Origin: Hypsibius dujardini
Taxonomy: Eukaryota; Tardigrada; Eutardigrada; Parachela; Hypsibiidae
Direction: 5' to 3'
Assembly: GCA_001579985.1 (NCBI GenBank)
Contig: LRSR01002091.1
Span: 1 to 27,314, forward strand
Length of the DNA: 27,314 bases
Of the stretch, positions 1-9,101 are shown piece after piece. A model generated the notes under the pieces. That model searched no databases. It was not told the DNA's origin and worked only from the letters and a program-made list of their open reading frames with translations. Positions within the stretch are counted from its first letter, which is position 1. Each line of letters starts with the position of its first letter. Made by a program: the position numbers and the translations under genes.

Positions 1-83
1 GCTGATGAAGAAAAAACATTGTACCCCGATATCTCAAAGACATTTTTTTCTTTTGTTTAGAGAAACATTTCAGCGACAAAAAA

Positions 84-250
84 ACAGACAGATAGACAGA
101 TAGACAGATAGACAGACAGACAGACAAAGAGACAGACAGAAAAACAGATAGACAAACAGATACACAGACAGACAGACAGACAAACCAATCGGCAGACATG
201 CAAGTTGATAGACAGGCAGACAGGCAGACAGACAGACAGACAGACAGGCA
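84..250. repeat. CAGA tetranucleotide array
   Basis: Degenerate run of CAGA units with CAGG, GATA and AAACA variants. The same repeat class recurs in introns throughout the window. The Cys/Leu/Ser-rich frame it opens on the minus strand is a by-product of the repeat and is not coding. Confidence 0.95.
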
Positions 251-1554
251 GCTGTAGCGCCAGATGTTTTTCGTGCCTTCATAGTCAAACATACCTAGCC
301 GGACCATGCTCCCTTCGACCGATCCACATGTGAATAAAATCACCGAAAACAGGAGAAATATCGCCACATTTTTGTCCATGAGGCAATAATAAAAACCTCC
401 AGCCTCCGACAAAAATATGACTATAAAAAAATAATACCGCTGTAATTAAGTCCGCAGCAAGAAAAACCCCGACTCCGACGGTAATGATAATTATGAGAAG
501 GAAAAATAAATAAATATATAAATCGCAGGCAAAAAATTCCAAACTTCTGTAGAAATAACAAATATAATAACAATGAGAAAAATAAATCCACGGTAATAAG
601 ATTTACTATGCAGTAGCGAGCAATAACAGCTGCATGTATACGCGATCACAGATGCATTGGAAATTAGGGCTGAATTTTCACTTCCAAGAAGACTGCATAG
701 TTATTTAGTTAGTCCGATAAATCCTGTCGTGAAGGGTTTTTACACATCAGCCAGGTGAATAGAAAGTGCAGTCGCATAGTCGCGTAGTCGGATCGGTTGA
801 CCACACAACTCTCTCACTCTCTCTCTCTCCTCTGCGCAAGAAGAAGAAGATCATGCAGCACTTACGGCAACCATCATTACGTAATAATGTGATGGGTCTC
901 CGCCCTTTTCTCGAGCTTCTGCTGCTGCTGTGTAGCAATTTATACGCGTCTTACTTTCACCTCTTCACACAAAAAAGAACACCACACAAAAGGGAGGGAA
1001 ATATATATAGAAAAACGTGTTGATTCCGACGAGTGGTCTCCGCGAATATAGCCGGTCTCCCTGACACAGACAGGCAGACAGACAAACAAACACAGACATA
1101 GACACCACTTGAAAAAGGACGGAATGAGCGGACAACTTGACACAGATATACATATATATATTTATATTTATAGGTATATTCGTCTCTGTTGGTTATGTTC
1201 CTGACGGTAAGACGAGTGGACCAAAGCAAACGTACGAGCACGAGTATTACTTTGTTTGTATGTTAATCTACTGAATATTAAGTGTTTAACGCCGAATTTA
1301 AATGCAGTTCGTACGCTGAGATGCAGAACTGTTATACTGCCCGGCATAAAATAGTTAAAAAAGTGAAAACGACGACAGGAATAATATTATGATTATTGAT
1401 GATACGTACTGATGCACGTGTGTCTGTGTCTGTGTGGGGGGGGGGTAGACTAGTAGTAATTCATTTTTTACCGCCGTAATAGACAGCTTGCTGTGCGACG
1501 CGTCTTTGTGCTGTCCGATGGTCGAGAAAACAGCTGTTGAAGAACTCTAGATCT
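251..1554. other. spacer with no supportable gene
   Basis: Mostly AT-rich sequence. It holds a CT-rich stretch near 808-834, a short CAGA run near 1066-1100, AT repeats near 1147-1175, and a GT run followed by about ten G near 1420-1446. A short plus-strand frame from about 853 encodes a leucine-rich stretch that resembles a signal peptide, but it ends after about 56 codons with no recognisable continuation. I see no exon of a known family here. Confidence 0.6.
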
Positions 1555-1560
1555 CTCTAT

Positions 1561-1720
1561 CGCCGGGGGGTGTACTGACTACTTCGATCTCGCCCCCCGG
1601 GGGTGTATTGACTACTTCGATCTCGCCCCCCGGGGGTGTACTGACTACTTCGATCTCGCCCCCCCCCGGGTGTATTGGTTTGGGTCTCACCCCCCCTCCC
1701 CGGGACCAGGGGGGGGATGA
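1561..1720. repeat. 33-bp GC-rich minisatellite with C/G palindromes
   Basis: Units begin at about 1561, 1591, 1624 and 1657. Units 2 and 3 are 33 bp and nearly identical; unit 1 is shorter and unit 4 has diverged. Each unit carries a C-run followed directly by a G-run (self-complementary) and then a conserved 20-bp tail starting TGTA. The array ends in more C- and G-runs near 1688-1716. Confidence 0.9.
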
Positions 1721-2012
1721 TTTTCAGAGGGGGAATCTAGAATTTCTCCGCTTTATATTTTTTTAATAGAGCTATAATTGTGATGATTTTCAAAATTAAC
1801 ATTGTCGGTCAGGCTATGAAAACTTTCTTTCCGCGGATTTTCAAAGTTGCAAAAACACTGGAATATTCCCTTTTCCCTGATTTTTGACGTAAAAACTTCA
1901 TTTGATAATAAGTGATAAGATTTTTTAATTCAGTCTTTTAGTCAATAAAAACCTAAAATCAAAGACTTAGCGACTAAAACTTTTATATACAGTCTACATG
2001 TTATAAAGAATA
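1721..2012. other. AT-rich spacer
   Basis: No open frame, repeat or known element was recognised in this stretch. Confidence 0.6.
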
Positions 2013-2141
2013 GATACACACGTGACAAAAATCTTGCGCTAACTGAGTTAAGATCATTGCACTCGTTGCACGGCTGTTGTACACAGCCGTCGAGTTAAAG
2101 TGCCTAATTCGGTTAGCGCAAGGTTTTTGCCACATGTGTAG
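2013..2141. mobile_element. small palindromic (foldback/MITE-like) element
   Basis: An arm at about 2015-2049 is the imperfect reverse complement (roughly 85%) of an arm at about 2107-2140. Both contain CTTGCGCTAAC and end in a TACACA-type tip. A second inner hairpin sits at the centre (ACGGCTGT, a short loop, ACAGCCGT) near 2070-2090. Size and structure fit a non-autonomous foldback MITE. I could not identify a clear target-site duplication, so the family is unknown and transposon origin is inferred. Confidence 0.55.
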
Positions 2142-2333
2142 AAGTGTTATTGTAGTGAAATCACACTAATGCACGTTGACGCGCATATGGTCCTTTAAAC
2201 GGACAATTACGCAGATAGGACATGATAAAAAACACATTAATCATATTTTCTCACCATTTTAATGTCTATTCTCTCTGCTGAATTACTCTGCTGAATTATG
2301 TTTTTAATGTGTAAATATGTAACTATTATATAT

Positions 2334-2645
2334 AATGTATAAATACTATGTAGTAATATGTATAATAATATATATATAACATGTAAATATTATCCAATAA
2401 TATAATATATAATGTATAAATACTATGCAGTAATATGTACAATAATATAAATATAACATGTAAATATTATCCAATAATATAACATATAATGTATAAATAC
2501 TATGCAGTAATATGTATAATAATATATATATACCATGTAAATATTATCCAATAATATAACATATAATGTATAAATACTATGCAGTAATATGTACAATAAT
2601 ATATATATAACATGTAAATATTATCCAACAATATAATATATAATG
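2334..2645. repeat. 77-bp AT-rich minisatellite, about 4 copies
   Basis: The word AATGTATAAATACTATG recurs at 2334, 2411, 2488 and 2565, exactly 77 bp apart, and the array breaks off in a fifth, partial copy at 2642. Copies differ by only a few substitutions, so the array is young or homogenised. Confidence 0.95.
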
Positions 2646-2839
2646 TTTCAGTATATCTTGATAGACTGAATCATACTACATCAGTCTAAAACTGGATAGG
2701 AATTAAGTGTATGAGCACAATCATACTCGTGCATCTCGCGCGTTCTTAAAATTATAAACTTACTTTTAAACGCCTGGTAACGTAATGTCAGTAATAAAGA
2801 TAAGAAACTGGAATTTCCCGTTTGCAAGTAGAAATAGCG

Positions 2840-3066
2840 CTTCCGCAATGCAGAGGCAAGTCAGTAGGAAGTAACTTTTCTACTTGAGGCCACTGATACG
2901 GACTTGCCCAGCTGTTAATCAGCTGTTCACAGCCCACACTGCACACACTGCACAGTGCACACAATGCAGTGACGTTATTGAAGCGTCATTCGCTTGGGAC
3001 TCTCCACCTCTGTCTTCTCATTCCCACTGTAGTTGACTGACTGGATTTATCCCCGGATTTCTGAAA
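2840..3066 (+). promoter_or_regulatory. probable promoter/5' UTR region of the DHRS4 gene
   Basis: This is the stretch just before the DHRS4 start codon. It holds two CAGCTG E-box words flanking TTAAT near 2909-2925, a CA/TG-rich near-palindrome near 2937-2972 (CACTGCACACACTGCACAGT and onward) and a TGACG half-site near 2970. No TATA box is evident and the transcription start is not determinable by eye. Regulatory function is inferred from position only. Confidence 0.3.
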
Positions 3067-4732
3067 ATGGCAGCGAAGAGTTTGGCTGGAAAAGTTGCCG
3101 TCGTCACAGCCTCCACCGATGGGTGAGACAATCCGTTTAATCAATCAAACCAGCTGAAATGCTATTTTCTCACGATCAACCGCAGCGTTGTTTGGTTGAT
3201 TGATGAATTGGCTGTACCTCAACCGTGAAGCGCTTTTGCATGCCATGTGTCGGTTGATTGATTGATTCTGTGTTTGCTTTTTTGGCGTAATTTCGACTCT
3301 GAAGAAGCGCCATTCCTAAAGCTTCCGCGATTGGTTTTGCAGAATTGGATTGGCCATTGCCCGGCGGCTTGGTTTGGACGGGGCAAAGGTGTTGATCAGC
3401 AGCCGGAAGCAGGAGAACGTCGAGCGCACCGTCCGCGATCTCCAGAAGGAGGACATCGTCGTGGCCGGCGCAGTCTGCCACGTTGCAAAGGAAGCGGATC
3501 GGAATAATTTAGTGGAGAAGGTGAGTGAATTTTTTTTATTTAATTTTTGCAATTAATTTTCAAATTTTCGATTCAACCTAGGCTGTTAAGGAGTTTGGAG
3601 GGGTGGACATTTTTGTCAGCAATGCCGCCATCAACCCAGCCGTCGGCCCAGTCCTTGAAGTGTGTGTTTCTTTTGTGTATTATTTAATTTCTTGCTTTGG
3701 CCGGTAAATTGGACATGCATTTTGCTTGCAGACGTCAGAGGAGGTCTGGGACAGGGTAAGTGAAAATGGTGACAGTTTAACATGGTGGTAAGGCGTTGAT
3801 TGTTGATTGACTGACTGCAACAGTATTTTAGCGCTAAACGCTCAGTTGATTGTTGATTGACGAATTGCTTTGAATCCATTTGTCTGGTTGATTGAGTGAT
3901 TGTGTACTGGTTTGCCCATTTTGATCGGTATGACCGAAATAAACTTTTTTACTGACTACATTTACTATACGGGTTTATTGTGTTGTATATTTTTTTGATT
4001 TGCTTTTTAGTAATGTATTGTTTGTCTTCATAGATTTTTGATACCAACGTGAAGTCGGCGTTTCTGCTGACCAAACTGTTGGTCCCGGAGATGCTCAAGC
4101 GTGGCAAAGGCTCGGTCATCTATGTCAGCTCAATCGGAGCGTACGCTTCGTTCAATTCCATCGGGACGTACTGCATCAGCAAGACAGCGTTGCTGGGCTT
4201 GACCAAGACGCTGGCCGGGGAGTTGGCGGAGACGGGGGTACGCGTCAACGGCATCGCGCCCGGCATCATTAAGACCAAGTTCAGCGAATATGTAAGGGTT
4301 ACAAAAGTATCACTTCCACATATACAAAAAAATAGCTGTTGGTCATTGGAATGCATTTCTTATAGATTTGGAAGCAAGAAGGCCCTGTCTCACGAAATGC
4401 AGCGAAAATGATCCCCATGAAAAGGTACGTTTTAAGGAGGACAGGAAAGTGGGCACCGAAGATTTGCAGATAGGCAATGTACAATCAGTTGGGGATATGC
4501 AGCCAGGCAGGCAGGCAGGCAAGCATGGAGACAGACCGACAGACATACAGACGTACAGACAGACCGACAAACAGACCGACAAACAGGCAGACAGACAGAC
4601 ATACATACAGACGTACAGACAGACCGACAAACAGACCGACAAACAGGCAGACAGACAGACATACATACAGACAGACCGAAAAACAGACCGACAGACAGAC
4701 AGAAAGACAGAGACAGGCAGACAGAGAGACAG

Positions 4733-4809
<77 letters not shown>

Positions 4810-5003
4810 AGGCAGGCAGACAGACAGACAGACAGACAGACAGACGAATAGACAACTAGTTCTCACAAGTAACCAGTTATCTATACAGATTTGGGGAAAC
4901 GAGTGAAATCGCTGGAGCGGCATCTTTTCTGGCCTCAGATGCGTCCTCTTACATGACTGGCGAGACTTTAGTCATCGCCGGAGGAATGCCGGTCCGGTTG
5001 TAG
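3067..5003 (+). CDS. DHRS4: DHRS4-type NADPH-dependent carbonyl/retinal reductase (SDR family)
   Basis: Classical short-chain dehydrogenase, 255 aa; vertebrate DHRS4 proteins are about 278. Exons: 3067-3122, 3343-3520, 3582-3659, 3732-3755, 4034-4291, 4366-4424, 4889-5003. All junctions are GT..AG and the sum is 768 nt in frame. Seen: cofactor motif TASTDGIG (residues 14-21), SSRK after the second strand (as in NADPH-using DHRS4), SNAA (91-94), catalytic-type Asn117 (NVK), Ser145, Tyr158 and Lys162 (YCISK), and SKTALLGLTKTLA as in human DHRS4. The start has a good context (AAAATGG) and gives the expected short N-terminus. Family members reduce retinal, dicarbonyls and aromatic ketones, usually in peroxisomes. 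The C-terminus here is VRL, not the SRL of human DHRS4, so peroxisomal import is uncertain. Exon 4 is only 24 nt. Confidence 0.95.
3732..3755 (+). other. DHRS4: 24-nt microexon (exon 4) of DHRS4
   Basis: Encodes TSEEVWDR, which aligns with the VTEEVWDK segment of human DHRS4. It is bounded by GCAG acceptor and GTAAG donor sequences and keeps the frame (8 codons). The match to a conserved SDR segment makes it a confident exon despite its size. Confidence 0.9.
4501..4847. repeat. CAGA/CAGG array with 60-bp higher-order unit in DHRS4 intron 6
   Basis: Nearly the whole intron is simple repeat. 4561-4620 and 4621-4680 are copies of a 60-bp composite unit (CAGA, CCGA, CAAA and CATA words) and differ only near their ends. 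About 20 CAGG units follow at about 4731-4815, then CAGA units. Confidence 0.95.
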
Positions 5004-5236
5004 TGTCGAGATATCTTGCCTTTTACCTTTTCTCACTTGATTTTATCCCAGTTATATTTAACGCTCTTTCGAGGATTGCTCCGTGTGTTTTGTCCTTATA
5101 ATGTTAGCTGCTCCATCTATCCTGCCGTGCAAATATACTTTGAAAAATTCTTTCTCGTGGCCCATACATAAGACTGACCATGACGCGCTTATAGACATAT
5201 GTTTAGAAATTTATGAAAATGTTCCAGGAATGACTT

Positions 5237-5242
5237 AATAAA
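5237..5242 (+). terminator. candidate AATAAA polyadenylation signal for DHRS4
   Basis: AATAAA hexamer 234 nt after the DHRS4 stop. It is the first canonical signal downstream; another lies near 5300. Use is not provable from sequence. Confidence 0.45.
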
Positions 5243-5846
5243 CTAATAATTTTTTATTATTGTTGAAATACCAAATGGACGAAAAAGCACTGTTAAAAAA
5301 ATAAACCATAAAAACCATTAATATTTAATATATTAGATAAAATCGAAAAATCCCCGTGCATAAGGAGGATCGATTTTTTTATTAGTTTAATACATTTAGT
5401 ACAACAAACTAATCCGTTGGATTAGTAACAGTGAAATATTTAGTTGCGATCTTAACAATAGCAACGTAACTATGGCTACTTCATTTAACTACGTTGCGAT
5501 GCGAGTAACGTCCAGGAGATAAGCAACCCAGTTTAATTGGAATTTTGAAATTATTTTTTGTCATCGCATGAGGCGTTCAACAATCAACTTACACGTCAAA
5601 GACAATGGGTGGAAGTTTATCACAGCTCCCCCTGGCGGATAGGGCCACGGCCCTTAACGGATTGGATCGTATACAAGTGCAACTTGCGTAACTGACATTT
5701 GTGCCTCTTTTTTTGTTCCCGTTCATCAAGCAACCGAATTTAAATTTGGTTCAATTTGTGTTGCGTCTCTTTTTGTGTCCTTTACAGTGCTACAAATTCC
5801 CATCGTTTCAACACCTCAGAGGCTTGTGATCCCAAGCAGCAGCAGC
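5243..5846. other. spacer and possible 5' leader of the MOSPD2-like gene
   Basis: AT-rich and non-coding. It includes a short perfect inverted repeat at 5408-5426 (ACTAATCC / GGATTAGT). A pyrimidine-rich tract ending in TTTACAG at about 5787 looks like a splice acceptor, so a 5' UTR exon may begin at 5788 and run into the proposed start codon. No separate gene was seen. Confidence 0.4.
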
Positions 5847-6387
5847 ATGCAGCAGAGCGGATTAGTCGGTCAGTTCCTGTGTTGTTTTATGGAACAAAAA
5901 TATTTTGATTGAACTAAAAATTTGACTAATTATACAGGTCAATTTTTGTGATGACTGTGAGAGTTGAATCTCTTACTAAAAGACAAGTATTTTATGTGAC
6001 CTAGAAAGCTAGCACCTGTTGGAGTGAAGAGCGATCAGTCGCTGGCCCAATCGGAACATGCGCTTTTCAGCAGCGGATGGAATCGACGCTCCAGCTCGGC
6101 CGGCAACTCCAGCGTCCGTGAGTCTTCCACCCTGCAGGAAGGATGTGTACTCTCGGTGTAAGAAAATTACATGAAAAAAGGTTTATTGATACGGATGTTA
6201 GTTGATCTCTATTGACTCTCCGAAGTTCTCGTGGTCGACTTTCCAGACCCGACAAGGGCTCAGCCAAATCCAGCAGGTATGTTCCACTAGACAGACAAAT
6301 AAGCAGAGAGACAGGTATACAGGTAGATGGACAGACAGATTGACAGGCGGACACGCAAACAGACAGGCAGGCAGACAACAGACAGAC

Positions 6388-6434
<47 letters not shown>

Positions 6435-9068
6435 GGCTGTGTATCATTGCCAGACAAGCAACCTAAAAGTCCAGATAATCCTGTAAGTCTACCCTATTTC
6501 CGCAGATTCGGCTCACAGCTACCGGTCAGTGCATCCGACCAAGTCATCACCCCAGTCAACCGCCGGCTCCCACGCTCATTCAATCCGACTGTTTCGCTAG
6601 ACTCCAACAACAACGCGAAGGATGGACTGATCTTCCAGATCCGCGCGGAACTGTTCCGCGAACTGGCTGCCCGTTGTGTGTCCGGCACTGTCGACCACAC
6701 CGAACTCGCTTTAGGCTTGGACAACCAGCTCATCAAGGAGGTCGTCCACGAGCTGCTCTCCACCGACCAGTCCATCTCACTAGCTGTTCCACGTCTCATG
6801 GAAATCCTCCAGGTATCACTGTTTCTTTAATAGCGGTATTAAAGATACATTATTAAAAAATGATAAAAAAAGACTTGCCTGCGATGTTAAATGTTAAATT
6901 AATTATGTTTATTAAGATGTTAAATTAATACTCAGTGTTTATTGTATCAAAATAACAAAGATGTGCAAATCGGAGCTAATAATGACATACTGTTATTTAA
7001 AATTCCAAAATATTATTTAAATATTCAAGCATTTGATTTAAGTTATTTGATTTGAATAATTTTTAAATTTTGACAAACAGGGTTTTATGGAACTTTATCT
7101 ATTATCTACCTGTAGGAAAGAACTTCCGGTCCACCTCCGGCAGCGAGTACCAGCATGGCCGGGATCCTCCATATTCGGAATCCGAAGCAGCACGATCACT
7201 GCTTAATTGCTCTTCACGCCTTGACGATTCTGAGGTTCGCCAAGACGGCTAGTCAGGAACAGGCCGCGACCTTAGCGCTGTCTGAAATGGAGGCCGCTGA
7301 GCGAGATTATGAAAACGGAGTGGATTTGGTGGTGGACTTTCGCGGGCTGGAGGAGAGCTCACTGCAGACCAACGGGGCGGCGTTGATCCGGCGAATTATT
7401 GCGGACGCGGCGAACCGACGGGAATTTTGTAGGAGGATCTTCTTCATCGACTTCCCGGACGAATATCGACTGCAATGTGCGAGGTGGAGGAACGAGCTGC
7501 CGAGGGACTTCAGAAGGAGGATTTGGTGTCTGTCGTCGGAGAATTTGGAACAGTAAGAGCAATGTACAGTAGATTACGAAGTGTAAAGTAGTTTTGCATA
7601 AATCAAATTTCTGAATTTAAAATTAATTAAAATTATAATTTCTTAATTTGGTAAAACCTGACTTTATATCAGAATTAAAATAATTATCCCCAAAATACAT
7701 TTAAATAAAATATAAATTACATGAAAATGCCCGAGTTGATTATTTTAAATTATTTAAATTAATTTCTTTGTTTTTTTCTATAGAAAAATTCTATAAAAAT
7801 TGCTCAATCTTACAAAATTGCTCTTCGCGTCATGTTTCCATGACTTTCTCATGATATTAATTGTCACCGTAAAACTTCATGAAATTTGCTCAATGTTGGG
7901 CTATGGAAATTTTACCCCTCCCTTCTAATGCGTGGGGCCCAATAGCACCCCGGCTATTTTACCACTCCCTGTATACATCACCAGGGCCCAAATCTCGCCC
8001 CTGCTATTTTACTCTTCCCATGCTGTCCGTCCGTCCGTCGGTTGTCCATCCGTTGTACGCTGTCTATCCGTCCGTCGTCCGTCTGTCCGTCCGTCCGTCC
8101 GTCCGTTGTCCATCCGTTGTACGCTGTCTATCCGTCCGTCGTCCGTCTGTCCGACCGCTATCCGTTCGTTATCCGACCGTTGTCCGTCTGTCCGACCGCT
8201 GTCCGTCCGTTGACCGTCCGTCCGTTGTCGGACAGATGGTCGCACAACCGGCAACGGCTGAATGTGAACGGAAAACGGACAGCGGATGAACGGGCTACGG
8301 ACGGCCGGACAAATGGACGGATAATAGGCGGACTAACGGACGAACGGACTGCATGCAGGGGGTAAAATAGCAGGGGCGCTCTTTGGGCCCCTGGTGATAT
8401 AAGCAGGGTAAAATAGCCAGATTTCTATTGGATTCCTATCGATGTATTCAGGGAGGGGTAAATATTTAGACGGAATAGTTGGACGGTATTTAGACGCCTA
8501 AATGTTTTTTTCTGAATGTAAAATCGGGGCAGTGTTCTTCCAGATTACGTGGCACGGATTGGCAGCGGCTCTTGGCCGGAATGTGGGGACCCCACACTAC
8601 CGCCTACCGTTGCACTAAGCAGTTTGGCGGCACTACGATCAACTCTGAGCCGATCCAAGTCGTCGTTTAACGGTTCACTGAATGGCATCGTCGAGACCAG
8701 CAGCCGGAACTTGCTTTTCAAGCAGTCAGGAAATATGGGACCGAGTGAGGCGGAGTTTATGATTGGAAATATTAATCGAAGCTCCTTTGTGGTCTGCCGG
8801 TTTCTGCCCAAGCGGGCAGTTTATACGGTCGCTCCATCTCGGACGTTTTTGTTGCCTTACCCGAAGCGACAGAGCGTGAAGATTCTGACAAACAATACAT
8901 GTCCAATAATGGTGAGGACATTTGAGCGTCTGTCTGTCTGTCTGCCTGCCTGTCTATTTGTCTGTCTGTCTATCTGCCTGCCTGTCTATTTGTCTGTCTG
9001 TCTGTCTGTCTATTTGTTTGTCTGTTGGTTTGTGTGTCTGTGTGTCTGTGTGTTTGTGTGTCTGTCTT

Positions 9069-9101
<33 letters not shown>

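Noticed and set aside
285-542. Minus-strand 85-codon hydrophobic frame
   Set aside because: The hydrophobic part comes from AT-rich sequence; no homology or splice structure was seen.
853-1023. Short plus-strand frame with a leucine-rich, signal-peptide-like start
   Set aside because: Only about 56 codons, preceded by a simple CT-rich stretch, with no family match and no clear continuation exon.
4343-4923. Long Cys/Leu/Ser- or Arg/Gln/Thr-rich frames on both strands here and over other tetranucleotide arrays (for example 18207-18837)
   Set aside because: Period-4 repeats without stops stay open in several frames at once, so the predicted peptides are repeat artefacts lying inside introns.
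7116-7190. An alternative frame reading KELPVHLRQRV, reminiscent of the WRKE segment that precedes Sec14 domains
   Set aside because: That frame soon stops, while the frame starting ERTSGPPP stays open through the CRAL-TRIO-like segment and joins the upstream exon in phase. The resemblance is probably chance.
8009-8365. Arg/Pro/Ser/Val-rich frames in the CCGT core, and the possibility of a CRISPR-like array
   Set aside because: These are tetranucleotide repeats inside a foldback element in an intron, with no uniform spacers or repeat units of CRISPR type, in a eukaryote.
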